The translations under genes were made by a program, and so were the position numbers. 64,000 nucleotides of DNA from Maritalea sp051251695 (GTDB lineage: Bacteria > Pseudomonadota > Alphaproteobacteria > Rhizobiales > Devosiaceae), in contig NZ_JBPOEU010000013.1 in assembly GCF_051251695.1 (NCBI RefSeq), positions 1-64,000 on the forward strand. The letters are read 5' to 3'. The notes under the pieces were generated by a model. That model made no database searches and was not told the origin of the DNA. It saw nothing but the letters and a program-made list of their open reading frames with translations. Positions 1-9,692 of the stretch are shown piece after piece (positions within the stretch are counted from its first letter, which is position 1; every line of letters begins with the position of its first letter).

Positions 1-186
1 AGGGCTAGGTATCAGAACGCCTGTACAATTTATGCCCCATTTAGCAATAGAACAATTTTGAGATCAGTCGATTTGTCCACATTGCAGCCATTACTGCACT
101 TTCGAAAATGGTAATTTTCTAGCGCGGAACAACTTCCATTCATCAAACTCAAGGTGACACCAGTAATAGCGCTCACTAAAAAACCA

Positions 187-996
187 CTACCCCTCAGGGT
201 TGGCCAACATATCAGCGGTCACTTGGAGGTAATAAAGGTTCACGATCTCATAGCAGATGACGATCTCTTCATTTTCTGGATCATAATACGCGTTCTCTTG
301 ACCGCACATTTTTCCGATGAATTTAACGGCACGGGGTAGTTCGATTGTGCTTGTGATCTCTTCGGCAATTGTTTCCATAATTTGCGATTGCTGCAACAGT
401 TCGGCAGCGCCAGCTTCTTCTTCGCTGGGCTCTTCATAAGAAACAGTGATCGGTTGGCCGTTGCTGCCTTGAGTGATGAAAGTCTCGTTTAGGCGCTGCC
501 AATTGCCAGAAATTTGTTCATAGTCAAAGCTGCAGCTTTCCTGACGCTCAGGGTCAATGCCCACTTCGTCTGCCACATCGCCAAACAAGTCCGGGTCTGA
601 ACCAACCATCAGGCAAATAACTTGAAACGCTCGTTGCAGGTCTAAACTATGCACATCATAAAAGGCTTCATCTTCGATTTCTGGCGCGGCTTCATTGTTT
701 GAGTAAAAGAAGGAGTTCGCGGAATCGATCAGCGCCGCGTCTTTTTCATCATCTTGCGCGTTCAACATCATAATGGTGGCAATATTGTCCGCTGCGTCTT
801 CTTCTTTGCCCAAAATGGGCAGTTGAAAATGCGCGACCAGCAAATGACCAATCTCATGATAAAGCGTGACTGCAGTGGCGTTTATCGCAAAATCCGCGGC
901 TGCGCCTAGTTGCTCGTCGGTAAGTTCTTGAGCGCTAACCGGTGCAGTAAAAACCAAGCCGCAAGCAAGTCCAAGTGCCAATCCAAAATGCTTCAT
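187..996 (-). CDS. DUF4344-type putative secreted metallopeptidase
   Basis: This 269-residue protein has a cleavable signal peptide (about residues 1-22, ending APVSAQ), so it should act in the periplasm or outside the cell. The motif HEIGH, followed by a spaced glutamate/aspartate-rich segment (KEEDAAD), is the HExxH zinc-binding signature plus downstream acidic ligand seen in the DUF4344 putative metallopeptidase family. Cysteines near the middle and C-terminus may form disulfides. The ATG at 996 is preceded by a GGGAAC ribosome-binding site. The gene lies 9 bases downstream of the ABC-F gene on the same strand, so the two may be cotranscribed. The zinc-protease assignment rests on motif and family; the substrate is unknown. 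Confidence 0.8.
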   Translation of the reverse strand: MKHFGLALGLACGLVFTAPVSAQELTDEQLGAAADFAINATAVTLYHEIGHLLVAHFQLPILGKEEDAADNIATIMMLNAQDDEKDAALIDSANSFFYSNNEAAPEIEDEAFYDVHSLDLQRAFQVICLMVGSDPDLFGDVADEVGIDPERQESCSFDYEQISGNWQRLNETFITQGSNGQPITVSYEEPSEEEAGAAELLQQSQIMETIAEEITSTIELPRAVKFIGKMCGQENAYYDPENEEIVICYEIVNLYYLQVTADMLANPEG

Positions 997-1005
997 AATG
1001 TTCCC

Positions 1006-2898
1006 TTATCGCGCTGCTTGTTCTGCTACTGCTTTTTCCAATGCATCAGTTTTATCTAACCAATCAGCTTCTGCCAATTCGATTTTTTGCAAAATATCAG
1101 CGCGGTCTTTGCCCAATTGCACGGCTTTTGATTGATCATTTTGAAACAGTTCAGGATCACCTAGCTCATCATCGAGCTTTTTGACGTCCTTGTTTAGCTT
1201 GCTCACCAAAGCATCTAGCGCTTTGATTTCTTTGCGCAACGGCGAAAGCTCTGCCCGAAGTGCTGCCGCTTGCTTGCGGTCTTTTTTTCTGTCTGCTGGG
1301 CTTTGGTTACTTCCCCGATCACCCTTTTTATCGCCCTTACCGCCAATAATTGAGCGCTGATAGGTATCAAGATCATAATCGCAAACAGAAATGGTGCCGT
1401 TTTCTGCAATCCAAAGCTGATCAACTGTCGCTTCGATCAAGTGCCTGTCGTGGCTGATGATCAAAACAGCGCCTTCATATTCGTTAAGGGCCTGCACAAG
1501 CGCATCTCGGCTATCAATGTCTAAGTGGTTGGTTGGTTCGTCCAAAATCAACATGTTGGGGCCAGAGAAGGTGATTAACCCCATCAATAGCCTTGCGCGT
1601 TCACCACCCGAAAGGTTTTCGGCCAATGTGTCCATTCGCGACGTATTCAAACCCATTTGGGCAATACGAGAACGTCGTTTCGCTTCGCTGTCATAAGGCA
1701 TAAGCTGCTCAACATGCTCAATCGGGGTTTGCTTAGGTTTGAGCATATCCATTTGGTGTTGGCCAAAATGGGCAATTTCAAGTTTACGTGCCTTATTCAG
1801 GTATCCGTTTTGCAATTGCAATTCACCAGCGAGCAGTTTGGCAAAGGTGGATTTACCGTTGCCGTTGACCCCAACCAGGGCAATCCGATCTTCGGGATCA
1901 ATGCGTGCGTTGATGTTGCTCAAAATGCGCGTTTCACCATAACCAGTGGCCGCATCCCGCAAGTCGATGATCGGGGCAGATACGGCACGCTTAGGCTGTG
2001 GGAACGTAAAGGGGGAAACATGTTCGTCAAACATGGCTGATACAGGCTTAATCTTTTCCATTCGCTTCAAGCGAGACTGGGCCTGCTTAGCCTTTGAGGC
2101 TTTCGCACGGAACCGGTCTACAAACGACTGCATATGCGCCAATTGCTCAAGCTGCTTTTCGCGCTGCTTGTTGTTCAATTCCATTTGCAATCGGCGATTG
2201 GCTTCAAACTGGTCGTATTTGCCGCGATAAAACGATAAGTCGCCACCTTCCAAATGCACGATGGAATCGACCGCTTTGTTCAAAAGATCACGATCGTGGC
2301 TGATCATGAAAACAGTATAGGGATAATTGGCCAGATAACGTTCCAGCCACAAGGTGCCCTCAAGGTCCAAATAGTTGGTGGGTTCATCCAATAGCAACAG
2401 ATCAGGTTTGGAAAATAGAACGCCCGCCAAAGACACGCGCATCCGCCAACCACCAGAAAGGTTGGCGCAAGGTTCGCCCTGCCGCTCAGCCGAAAACCCA
2501 AGGCCTTTCAAAACTGCACTGGCGCGAGCTTCTGCGGAATGGGATTCGATTTCAGCCAACCGCGTGTAAACTTCGCCGATCCGATTAGGGTCTGTTACGG
2601 TTTCTGCTTCTTCCAATAGTGCCATGCGTTCTTTATCCGCGCTCAGCACAATATCCATCACGCTGTCGCTGGTCGCAGGTGCTTCCTGCGCCACAGAACC
2701 GATCCGAGCGCGTTGGTGAATTTCAAATCCACCGCCATCGGGTGCCAACTCGTTTTGCAATATTTTGAACAGGGTTGTTTTGCCGGAACCGTTCGGCCCA
2801 ACGAAACCTGCCTTGACGCCAGTTGGCAATGACAGGTTAGCATTTTCGAAAAGTGTGCGACCTTCGATCAAGTAAGTCAGATTTGATATTTGCAGCAT
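1006..2898 (-). CDS. ABC-F family ATPase (Uup/YheS-like)
   Basis: This 630-residue soluble protein has two ABC domains in tandem and no membrane segment, the ABC-F layout. The first Walker A is GPNGSGKTT (about residue 35) with signature LSGGWRMRVS. The second is GVNGNGKST with signature LSGGERARL. Both Walker B regions read LLLLDEPTN or MLILDEPTN. A charged linker between the domains corresponds to the ribosome-contacting arm, and the C-terminus is a Lys/Asp-rich coiled coil as in Uup and YheS. Characterised ABC-F proteins bind the ribosomal E site and relieve stalled translation, so a translation-factor role is inferred. Which E. coli paralogue it matches best cannot be settled by eye. Confidence 0.9.
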   Translation of the reverse strand: MLQISNLTYLIEGRTLFENANLSLPTGVKAGFVGPNGSGKTTLFKILQNELAPDGGGFEIHQRARIGSVAQEAPATSDSVMDIVLSADKERMALLEEAETVTDPNRIGEVYTRLAEIESHSAEARASAVLKGLGFSAERQGEPCANLSGGWRMRVSLAGVLFSKPDLLLLDEPTNYLDLEGTLWLERYLANYPYTVFMISHDRDLLNKAVDSIVHLEGGDLSFYRGKYDQFEANRRLQMELNNKQREKQLEQLAHMQSFVDRFRAKASKAKQAQSRLKRMEKIKPVSAMFDEHVSPFTFPQPKRAVSAPIIDLRDAATGYGETRILSNINARIDPEDRIALVGVNGNGKSTFAKLLAGELQLQNGYLNKARKLEIAHFGQHQMDMLKPKQTPIEHVEQLMPYDSEAKRRSRIAQMGLNTSRMDTLAENLSGGERARLLMGLITFSGPNMLILDEPTNHLDIDSRDALVQALNEYEGAVLIISHDRHLIEATVDQLWIAENGTISVCDYDLDTYQRSIIGGKGDKKGDRGSNQSPADRKKDRKQAAALRAELSPLRKEIKALDALVSKLNKDVKKLDDELGDPELFQNDQSKAVQLGKDRADILQKIELAEADWLDKTDALEKAVAEQAAR

Positions 2899-3112
2899 AG
2901 GTACGTCACATATTTCTAAATTTGTGAAACAAGTCGGAACGATCCGACATATGTTTCAATTGGCGATGGTTTGAAAACTCAAATGGATTTGAGGGTTGTG
3001 TACTTGAAATAGGGGCGGGATGGCCATTGTTTTTCTACAACGATTTAAGAAAACCATGTAATTTATGCATTTATAGGTCAATTGGCGCGAAATTGAAGAG
3101 GCAACAATCACC

Positions 3113-3574
3113 ATGAACATCAAACTTATCGTTGCTAGCCTGTTGGCTGCGCTGATTGCGCTGGCAATAACTATTTGGGTCAGTCCTGAAACAATCTCGA
3201 AACAAAGCGAAACTAACCCGGAACAAAGTGGCGAAAGTTCGGAGTTTTTTGACCCAACAGCGGCCCCAAAAGAAGCAATTCAGCGCGCATGGCGAACCGG
3301 GGATAAATCGGTCCAGCTTCAATATACCTACACCGGCCCCAACTCATGTTGGCAAATGGGCAACACCCAATCTCTTTCGGTCGAAGGAGATACGGCCCAA
3401 CTTACCTTCGTGCCACAAATCCGGGATGGGTTTTGCGCTGAAGTCTTAACCCCCATAACCTTTGATCAAGTGTTTGAAGTACCGAGTGAAATTGAAATTT
3501 TGATCGTGGAAGTACATCACCAAGAGGGCGGTTTGATCGAGCGCAATGAGCTATGGATAGAGCCGAGTGCATAA
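3113..3574 (+). CDS. Hypothetical protein with N-terminal membrane anchor
   Basis: This 153-residue protein begins with a hydrophobic segment (about residues 5-23) that looks like a signal anchor or uncleaved signal peptide. A Gln/Ser/Glu-rich linker follows, then a compact C-terminal domain with two cysteines (SCWQMG and GFCAEV) that could form a disulfide outside the membrane. I do not recognise the family. It stands alone between the divergent ABC-F gene and ndk. The ATG at 3113 follows the purine-rich GAAGAGGCAAC. Confidence 0.65.
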   Translation: MNIKLIVASLLAALIALAITIWVSPETISKQSETNPEQSGESSEFFDPTAAPKEAIQRAWRTGDKSVQLQYTYTGPNSCWQMGNTQSLSVEGDTAQLTFVPQIRDGFCAEVLTPITFDQVFEVPSEIEILIVEVHHQEGGLIERNELWIEPSA

Positions 3575-3679
3575 AGACCCGTTCAAACAAACAGAATAAG
3601 ATCACACTAAGGCTTGTTTCTTGGCGCAAGTCGGCGTAAAACCGCGCCCAAATTCTCCCTGACCCCCTAAGGAACTAAA

Positions 3680-4102
3680 ATGGCTCTGGAACGTACTTTT
3701 TCGATCATCAAACCTGATGCAACCAAACGCAACCTTACTGGCAAAATCATTGCTAAATTCGAAGATGCAGGTCTTCGCGTTGTTGCTTCAAAGCGCATCC
3801 ACATGACCCAAGCACAAGCTGAAGGTTTTTATGCCGTTCATAAAGAACGTCCGTTCTTTGGCGAGCTTGTCGAATTCATGATTTCTGAGCCAGTAGTTGT
3901 TCAAGTTCTTGAAGGCGAAAACGCAGTTTTGAAAAACCGCGAAGTTATGGGTGCAACAAACCCAGCAGACGCTGACGCGGGCACGATCCGTAAAGAGTTT
4001 GCTCTTTCAATTGGCGAAAACTCAGTTCACGGTTCTGATGCACCTGAAACTGCTGCTGAAGAAATCAAATACTTCTTCTCAGACGATGAACTTGTTGGCT
4101 AA
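3680..4102 (+). CDS. ndk: Nucleoside diphosphate kinase
   Basis: This 140-residue protein moves the gamma-phosphate of ATP onto nucleoside diphosphates through a phosphohistidine, keeping (d)NTP pools balanced in the cytosol. The sequence begins MALERTFSIIKPDA, the canonical start. It carries the active-site block NSVHGSD with the phosphorylated histidine at H117, and the nucleotide-contacting motif GATNPADA. Its length is normal for bacterial Ndk. A ribosome-binding site (AAGGAAC) precedes the ATG, and a strong intrinsic terminator follows the stop, so it is probably monocistronic. Codons are biased to a small set, as in highly expressed genes. Confidence 0.98.
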   Translation: MALERTFSIIKPDATKRNLTGKIIAKFEDAGLRVVASKRIHMTQAQAEGFYAVHKERPFFGELVEFMISEPVVVQVLEGENAVLKNREVMGATNPADADAGTIRKEFALSIGENSVHGSDAPETAAEEIKYFFSDDELVG

Positions 4103-4131
4103 TCCAAGCTTACTGTTTTGATTTTGAAATT

Positions 4132-4163
4132 GGCCGTACTCCTTGCTGGAGTGCGGCCTTTTT
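4132..4163 (+). terminator. Intrinsic terminator after ndk
   Basis: A perfect 11-bp stem (GGCCGTACTCC with GGAGTGCGGCC, allowing one G-U pair) closes a 5-base loop and is followed by TTTTT. It lies 30 bases after the ndk stop. Confidence 0.88.
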
Positions 4164-4247
4164 GGTTTTTGTACCGCTTGACAAATCAGGCCACGCATAT
4201 GCTCTATGAATTTGTTGAAAACCAATTTATCGAAACAAGTATTCCAC

Positions 4248-6341
4248 ATGAATAAGCCGATCCCACGCGAAATCGCGCGCAGCGTCTGCCCACACGATTG
4301 CCCATCGACCTGTGCGCTGGACGTTGAAATTATCGACGACAATACAATTGGCCGCGTGCGCGGCGCAAAGGATGATCCCTATACAGCTGGGGTGATTTGC
4401 GAAAAAGTCGCGCGATATGCTGAACGTGTGCATCATCCTGACCGCCTGCTTCATCCGCTAAAACGGGTCGGTGCTAAGGGTGAGGGCAATTGGCAACGGG
4501 TGAGTTGGGACGAAGCGCTGGACGATATCGCTACTCGGTTTTTAGAAATTGAAGACGAGTTTGGCGCGGAAGCGATTTGGCCCTACAATTACGCTGGGAC
4601 CATGGGCCATGTGATGCGCGACGGGCTTGAACGGTTGCGTAATTCTAAAGGCTACTCCCGCCAATACGGGACAATATGTTCGATGATCTCTTGGGCCGGG
4701 TTTGTCACTGGAACGGGCAAACTGATGGGCGTTAATCCAGAAGAAATGGCCAAGTCAGACGTTGTGGTGATTTGGGGCACCAACCCCGTACACACCCAAG
4801 TTAACGTGATGACCCACGCCATGCGCGCGCGAAAAGAACGCGGCGCCAAAATCGTCGTGGTCGATATCTACAACACTGCCACCATGCAGCAAGCTGATAT
4901 TGGTCTGATTGTACGCCCCGGTACAGACGGCGCGTTAGCGTGTGCTATTATGCATATATTGTTGCGCGACGGGCTCGCTGACCGCGAATATATGAGCAAA
5001 TTCACAGACTTCTCTGAGGAATTTGAATCTCATCTAAAGGATAAGATACCCGATTGGGCGGCAAATATCACTGGGCTTGATGTGGCGCAAATCGAAGAGT
5101 TTGCAGCGCTGGTGGGGCAAAACAAAAAGAGCTTTTTCCGGCTAGGGTATGGCTTTACGCGGCAACGCAATGGCGCAGTTGCCATGCACGCTGCGCTTTC
5201 GATACCGGCGATGACTGGCGCATGGTTGAAGGAGGGCGGAGGGGCTTTTCATTCCAACTCTGGCACTTGGGATTTGGACAAGACGGACCTCGAAGGAAAA
5301 GACTTGCGCGCAACACCAACTCGTCTGCTGGACATGTGCGAAATTGGTCCAATTCTGACGGGCGACACAAAAGCGCTTAAGTCCAACGTTCCGGTCAAGG
5401 CCCTGCTGGTGCAAAATACGAATCCAGTTGTTGTGGCACCTGATCAGGATAAGGTGCGCAACGGCTTTATGCGGGATGATTTGTTCACCGTGGTGCATGA
5501 GCAGTTCATGACCGACACCGCCAAACTTGCTGACTATGTATTGCCTGCAACAATGTTCCTGGAACACAACGATTATTACACAAGGGGCGGCCATACGCGT
5601 ATCTTGAATGGCCCCAAACTCATCAATGCGCCTGGAGAAGCACAATCGAACCATTGGCTATTTGCGCAACTTGCCAAGAGACTGGATAGCTCGTCCGCAT
5701 TTTTTGAAATGTCAGATCGCGAATTGATTGATCACACGTTCAAAGCCTCGCAGATTGAAGGCACATCCGAATTTGAAACAACTGGTTTTGTGGACAAAGA
5801 GCGCCATGCCGATGCCGCGCATTATCGCGATGGCTTTGCGTGGGGTGACGGCAAATATCGATTTGCGCCAATTTGGGAAGAAACGCGCAAAACCAAAGGC
5901 GTGGAGTGGGTCTGTGATCCGGCCATAATGCCCAAATTCGCTGACCATTGGGACGTGAACGAGGCTTGTGATGAACGTCATCCATTTAGGCTGGCGACCA
6001 GTCCCGCGCGCGCATTCCTCAATTCGTCGTTTAATGAAACACCGGGTTCTCAAAAGCGTGAGGGTACGCCCAAAGCGCATGTTCATCCAAAGGATGCAGC
6101 AGCACTAAACATCGCCGAAGGCGAAGTGATTCAGATTGGTAACGCTCGCGGCCAAGTGACTCTTTTTGCAAAGCTTTTTGATGGCATTCAAACAGGCGTG
6201 CTGATCGTGGAGGGGCTTCACCCCAATTCAGCCCACTCAGATCAAATTGGCATAAATACGCTAATCGGATCAGATCCCGTGCCACCATTCGGCGGCGCAG
6301 CGTTTCATGATTGCGCTGTTTGGGTCCGTAAGGCTGAGTAG
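4248..6341 (+). CDS. Molybdopterin oxidoreductase (DMSO reductase superfamily)
   Basis: This 697-residue protein has the DMSO-reductase superfamily layout. An N-terminal [4Fe-4S] motif (CPHDCPSTC, with a later CEK) is followed by bis-MGD-binding domains and a C-terminal molydopterin-dinucleotide-binding beta-barrel (region FRLATSPARAFLNSS, then VHPKDAAALNIAEGEV). Motifs such as VVIWGTNPVHTQVN and VRPGTDGALACAI are typical of the cofactor-binding core. There is no Tat or Sec signal, so it is predicted cytoplasmic. No partner subunits lie next to it, and the substrate cannot be named. I chose the ATG at 4248 because the protein then starts just before the Fe-S motif; an upstream in-frame ATG at 4206 would add 14 residues. 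Confidence 0.88.
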   Translation: MNKPIPREIARSVCPHDCPSTCALDVEIIDDNTIGRVRGAKDDPYTAGVICEKVARYAERVHHPDRLLHPLKRVGAKGEGNWQRVSWDEALDDIATRFLEIEDEFGAEAIWPYNYAGTMGHVMRDGLERLRNSKGYSRQYGTICSMISWAGFVTGTGKLMGVNPEEMAKSDVVVIWGTNPVHTQVNVMTHAMRARKERGAKIVVVDIYNTATMQQADIGLIVRPGTDGALACAIMHILLRDGLADREYMSKFTDFSEEFESHLKDKIPDWAANITGLDVAQIEEFAALVGQNKKSFFRLGYGFTRQRNGAVAMHAALSIPAMTGAWLKEGGGAFHSNSGTWDLDKTDLEGKDLRATPTRLLDMCEIGPILTGDTKALKSNVPVKALLVQNTNPVVVAPDQDKVRNGFMRDDLFTVVHEQFMTDTAKLADYVLPATMFLEHNDYYTRGGHTRILNGPKLINAPGEAQSNHWLFAQLAKRLDSSSAFFEMSDRELIDHTFKASQIEGTSEFETTGFVDKERHADAAHYRDGFAWGDGKYRFAPIWEETRKTKGVEWVCDPAIMPKFADHWDVNEACDERHPFRLATSPARAFLNSSFNETPGSQKREGTPKAHVHPKDAAALNIAEGEVIQIGNARGQVTLFAKLFDGIQTGVLIVEGLHPNSAHSDQIGINTLIGSDPVPPFGGAAFHDCAVWVRKAE

Positions 6342-6359
6342 ATTTTACGCCGGTTTGGG

Positions 6360-7124
6360 CTAGAAATATTGCCCGTAAAAGAAATAGACCGTCAGCCCAA
6401 TGCCGTAAACGATCACAAAATTTCTGATGAGAGAAGCGGGCAGCAAATAGGCGTACTTGGCTGCAACAAATCCGCCGATCGTAGCACCCACGAGTGCGAC
6501 CGTGCCGGATTGCCATTCAATAGACCCACTCATCGCAAACCGAACGACTGCGGTTATTGAAACTAAGAATGAAATGAGCAATTTCAGCCCGTTCATGGCG
6601 TTCAGGTCTTTAAACCCGGCAAGCACCAAATAGGCCAACAGGATAATGCCGAGACCGGCATTGAAGAACCCGCCATAAAAGCAGATGAGGGCGAGCAATC
6701 CGGCTGTGAGGATCGACCCGGTCTTTGCCGCACGCGCAGAGTTAGACGAGCGTTCGGCCATCCATGCATTCAGCTTTCCGCCAAACGAAAAAGCCAGCAC
6801 AGCAAACCCCATTAGCCACGGAATGAGGCCGGAAAATTGCTCATCTGAAACGCGCAACACTGCTTCAGCGCCTAAATATCCAGCAATAAGCGATATGATC
6901 GAATATTGAAGCAACTTGTCTTTATGGCGCAGTATATCTTCTTTGAAGCCAATCGCCCCACTTCCGTAGCCGGGAAGGCAGGCAAAAGTGTTGGTGGCAT
7001 TGGCCATGATCGGCGGCACGCCGACAAACAACAGCGCGGGGAAAATAACAAATGAGCCACCGCCAGCCAAAGAATTAAGCGCGCCAGCAAACAGCCCCGC
7101 GCCAAACAGTATGATGATGTCCAA
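6360..7124 (-). CDS. TSUP (TauE/SafE) family membrane permease
   Basis: This 254-residue integral membrane protein has about eight hydrophobic helices. The opening GAGLFAGALNSLAGGGSFVIFPALLF carries the duplicated glycine-rich TSUP motif (AGxxNSLAGGG) and identifies the TauE/SafE family (DUF81). Members export or import sulfite, sulfoacetate or other small organosulfur or carboxylate anions. It converges on the molybdopterin enzyme gene with only 18 bases between the stops. Association with sulfur-compound metabolism is a guess from family. Confidence 0.9.
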   Translation of the reverse strand: MDIIILFGAGLFAGALNSLAGGGSFVIFPALLFVGVPPIMANATNTFACLPGYGSGAIGFKEDILRHKDKLLQYSIISLIAGYLGAEAVLRVSDEQFSGLIPWLMGFAVLAFSFGGKLNAWMAERSSNSARAAKTGSILTAGLLALICFYGGFFNAGLGIILLAYLVLAGFKDLNAMNGLKLLISFLVSITAVVRFAMSGSIEWQSGTVALVGATIGGFVAAKYAYLLPASLIRNFVIVYGIGLTVYFFYGQYF

Positions 7125-7220
7125 TTTACAAAGCCCCTAAGATGCAGTGCGTATTGTTTAGTGAAACATGAACGAGTGCAATAGGATAATCGTGCGCTAG
7201 ACTTTGAATTGGATAGACGG

Positions 7221-7649
7221 TCAAGAACCGATTTTGACCCAGTCTTCGTGCAAGCAGAATATTTTAAGAACACACCCGCGTATTCGGAGTTTGTTATTGG
7301 CTCTTAACTCAAGGGTGCCTTCATACATTTTGCCGTCTAGCGGATTATAAAGCTGGCCCGGCAACACGCCTTTTTTTCCTTCTTTGCTGACCCGGAGCAA
7401 AGGCATCCCCATAATAGGTCGTCCGTTCAAAGCGGGATCAGGATTGCGAATATCGCGTAAACCTGGTTTTGCTGGCTTGGAAACAATGCCGCAATAGTCT
7501 GCGCCACAGCGCTTGATGGTAATTTCTGCTTTGTCTTTGGTTAGCCACACCCCTGTTGGGTCCGCCGAAAATGCAGCAGATGCAGAAAAAATTGCAAATA
7601 AAACCAGCGTACTCGCCAATAAAAGATCTTTTGGCTTTTTACCAAACAC
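7221..7649 (-). CDS. DUF2147 family secreted protein
   Basis: The protein begins with a hydrophobic signal peptide (LLLASTLVLFAIFSASAAFS), so the mature chain is periplasmic. The mature start DPTGVWLTKDKAEITIKRC, followed by YCGIV and the GMPLL block, matches DUF2147, a small beta-barrel-like domain of unknown function. Three cysteines near the end (RGCVLKIFCL and an earlier one) could form a disulfide. I chose the GTG at 7649 (142 residues) because AAGGAAAG precedes it; a TTG at 7679 would add 10 charged residues before the signal. No functional partner is evident. Confidence 0.8.
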   Translation of the reverse strand: MFGKKPKDLLLASTLVLFAIFSASAAFSADPTGVWLTKDKAEITIKRCGADYCGIVSKPAKPGLRDIRNPDPALNGRPIMGMPLLRVSKEGKKGVLPGQLYNPLDGKMYEGTLELRANNKLRIRGCVLKIFCLHEDWVKIGS

Positions 7650-7919
7650 GGTTCTTTCCTTATCCGTATTAGCGCCCAATATAGTCCAACTTTACAGGCC
7701 AGAACGTTGCCTGACAATCGCCATGGTCGCTCATTTCAATATCCACCGATATGATTATGCTCAGCCTAAATTGCAATGGTAGAAAAAAATGTCAAAAAAT
7801 TGAGTAAAATACTACGCTTTGAAACCGTTATATTATTGCGCGATAATCATCTTGAAAAATTCGGAGCAAATGTAATTTCGCGGATTCCCCAAAAATGACG
7901 TTGATCGATTGAACGCCGC

Positions 7920-9209
7920 CTAAAAAAGTTTCTTATGGAGCTTCGAGATGAAGTCTATATCGGTTTGCATTATTTCGGTTTTTTTAACATTCTCGACAAT
8001 CAAATCTGCGTGCTTTTTGATGATTTCACAGGCCTCTTCATCGCCCACAATATACAGTCGACCCAGTGCATTCAAAATATGCTTGGCCATCAAAATATTG
8101 CTACTCGCCGCACGACGCAGCGGATGGAATGTGACATCGATTAAGTCGATCAAAGTCAGATCAGGCAAAAACAATCTGGGAACTTTGTCTTCGTCAGCCC
8201 TATATTGATCACGCATGCCGCGACGGGCAGGGCGCACAAGCGCAGCGGATATCCGGTCCACACAGGCAATCGCGGTGAATGTATCATTGACGCCCGGTGA
8301 GAGCGCCCGCAGCGCGATTTCGATCAAGAGATTAATGGAAAACTCGATGTCAGAATCAGGCGAACGGGATTTGGAAACAACGACCGCATTCAAAATTGCC
8401 TTGGTAACTTTTTCTTGTTCTTCTTCGCCAAGCGAACGATCGAGCTGGGCCAACAAAAGGCCCGGCACAATGAAATCACCATGCCCCTGTGCAAGGCAGA
8501 TGAAAAGCTGATGTTCTTTGGCAAGTTTCACTAGGGCCGGCACATCAATAAGGGTGATGTAGCCTGATGCATTTGTTTCAATTTGAACTTCAAAGTCGCT
8601 ATCCGGCGGTTCCGATTTGTAGCTGTCGCGGCCTTCTTCGTCATCCACAAGTCTGGCAATATCTCGTTCCAGCCGGTCCGCAATTTCTGCCACTTCTTCG
8701 TCGATCGTCACGCTGGTTGAAGCTTTGTGAACAAAATAAATGAGCTGGAGAACAAAAAGCCCTGCCAACAAAAAGGTCACCGTAATGGAAAAAGACGGCA
8801 CAAACACCGTATCGGTTTGGTGCAGCACAGTAAGTGCAAACAAAAATGTCCCACCAAACAGACCAGCCGTAACTTGATTGACCGGATCGCTGGTAAACCG
8901 TTGCAGCAGGCGCGGCCCAATGTTGCCTGCAGCCGTAGTGAACACCACAAGCACAATTGAATAGACCAGTCCAAGCGTGGTTATGGACGCAGCCGCAACC
9001 GTGGAAAGGATCGTTTTTGCGGTGTCATAGTCAGTGTATAACACTCGAAAAGGTTGTGAGGATGAGAACTCAGGAAAAGAATGATCCACCCATAAGCACA
9101 GCAGTGACATTCCCCAAAGTCCCATAGCGATCAGGCCGGGAACGGTGTTTAAACCACGAATGTTCCTGGCTTGGTTTTTCAGGAACCTGGATATTTGTGT
9201 CATGGGCAA
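7920..9209 (-). CDS. DUF2254 family membrane protein
   Basis: This 429-residue protein has four hydrophobic segments in its first 180 residues (about 25-45, 70-95, 115-135 and 145-165) and then a soluble, mainly alpha C-terminal domain. The pattern, including DYDTAKTILSTVAAASITTLGLVYSI and the RALSPGVNDTFTA motif, identifies DUF2254 (predicted membrane protein COG4325). No biochemical role is established for the family. It is transcribed alone on the minus strand and shares its upstream region with the plus-strand tRNA gene. Confidence 0.85.
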   Translation of the reverse strand: MPMTQISRFLKNQARNIRGLNTVPGLIAMGLWGMSLLCLWVDHSFPEFSSSQPFRVLYTDYDTAKTILSTVAAASITTLGLVYSIVLVVFTTAAGNIGPRLLQRFTSDPVNQVTAGLFGGTFLFALTVLHQTDTVFVPSFSITVTFLLAGLFVLQLIYFVHKASTSVTIDEEVAEIADRLERDIARLVDDEEGRDSYKSEPPDSDFEVQIETNASGYITLIDVPALVKLAKEHQLFICLAQGHGDFIVPGLLLAQLDRSLGEEEQEKVTKAILNAVVVSKSRSPDSDIEFSINLLIEIALRALSPGVNDTFTAIACVDRISAALVRPARRGMRDQYRADEDKVPRLFLPDLTLIDLIDVTFHPLRRAASSNILMAKHILNALGRLYIVGDEEACEIIKKHADLIVENVKKTEIMQTDIDFISKLHKKLF

Positions 9210-9561
9210 AGGTAACTCTTGGTTGCTTCAAGGCTTATCTGAAATATCTTATACTGACTAACAGAGTATAATTGGCATCAATGAATTGACCTGCCGCGGT
9301 TAGCTGCCAGTCAAAAGGGCGAATTGATCAAAAAACAAATTGATATCCGTTTTCTCCAATAGTCAAGTTTTCTCAAGTGTTTACACACCAATGGTTCGTC
9401 AGATGTATAAGGTACAGAGATTGGTTTAGTTTTGAAGGAACTTTATCACGCGTTCACAGCAAGTTTCGGTTTGAGATGGATTTTCCCAATTTTCGAGCTA
9501 TTTTGAACAAATTGAAAAAAGTGCTTGCAAACCAAGGCTCATATTAGGTATTCACGCCCTC
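9210..9561. other. Intergenic region upstream of tRNA-Ser
   Basis: This 352-base spacer lies between the divergently read DUF2254 gene and tRNA-Ser. No convincing coding sequence is visible. A TTGCAA hexamer at 9525-9530 with TATTCA 18 bases downstream may be the tRNA promoter, but the match is weak. Confidence 0.4.
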
Positions 9562-9651
9562 GGAGAGGTGGCCGAGTGGTTGAAGGCGCGCCCCTGCTAA
9601 GGGTGTAAGCGGGTAACTGTTTCGAGGGTTCGAATCCCTTCCTCTCCGCCA
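9562..9651 (+). tRNA. tRNA-Ser (anticodon GCT)
   Basis: The 90-base sequence folds as a class II (long variable arm) tRNA. The acceptor arms GGAGAGG and CCTCTCC pair perfectly, and the discriminator G is followed by an encoded CCA (9649-9651). The anticodon loop is CTGCTAA with GCT at 9596-9598, reading AGC and AGU serine codons. The anticodon stem is CGCCC/GGGTG. The T arm contains GGTTCGAATCC. The long variable arm (TGTAAGCGGGTAACTGTTTC) fits serine. tRNA-Ser genes are common integration sites, and the integrase remnant begins 42 bases downstream. Confidence 0.97.
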
Positions 9652-9692
9652 TTCAATTTTAAATCATCAATGTTTTCCATGGTTTAACCTTC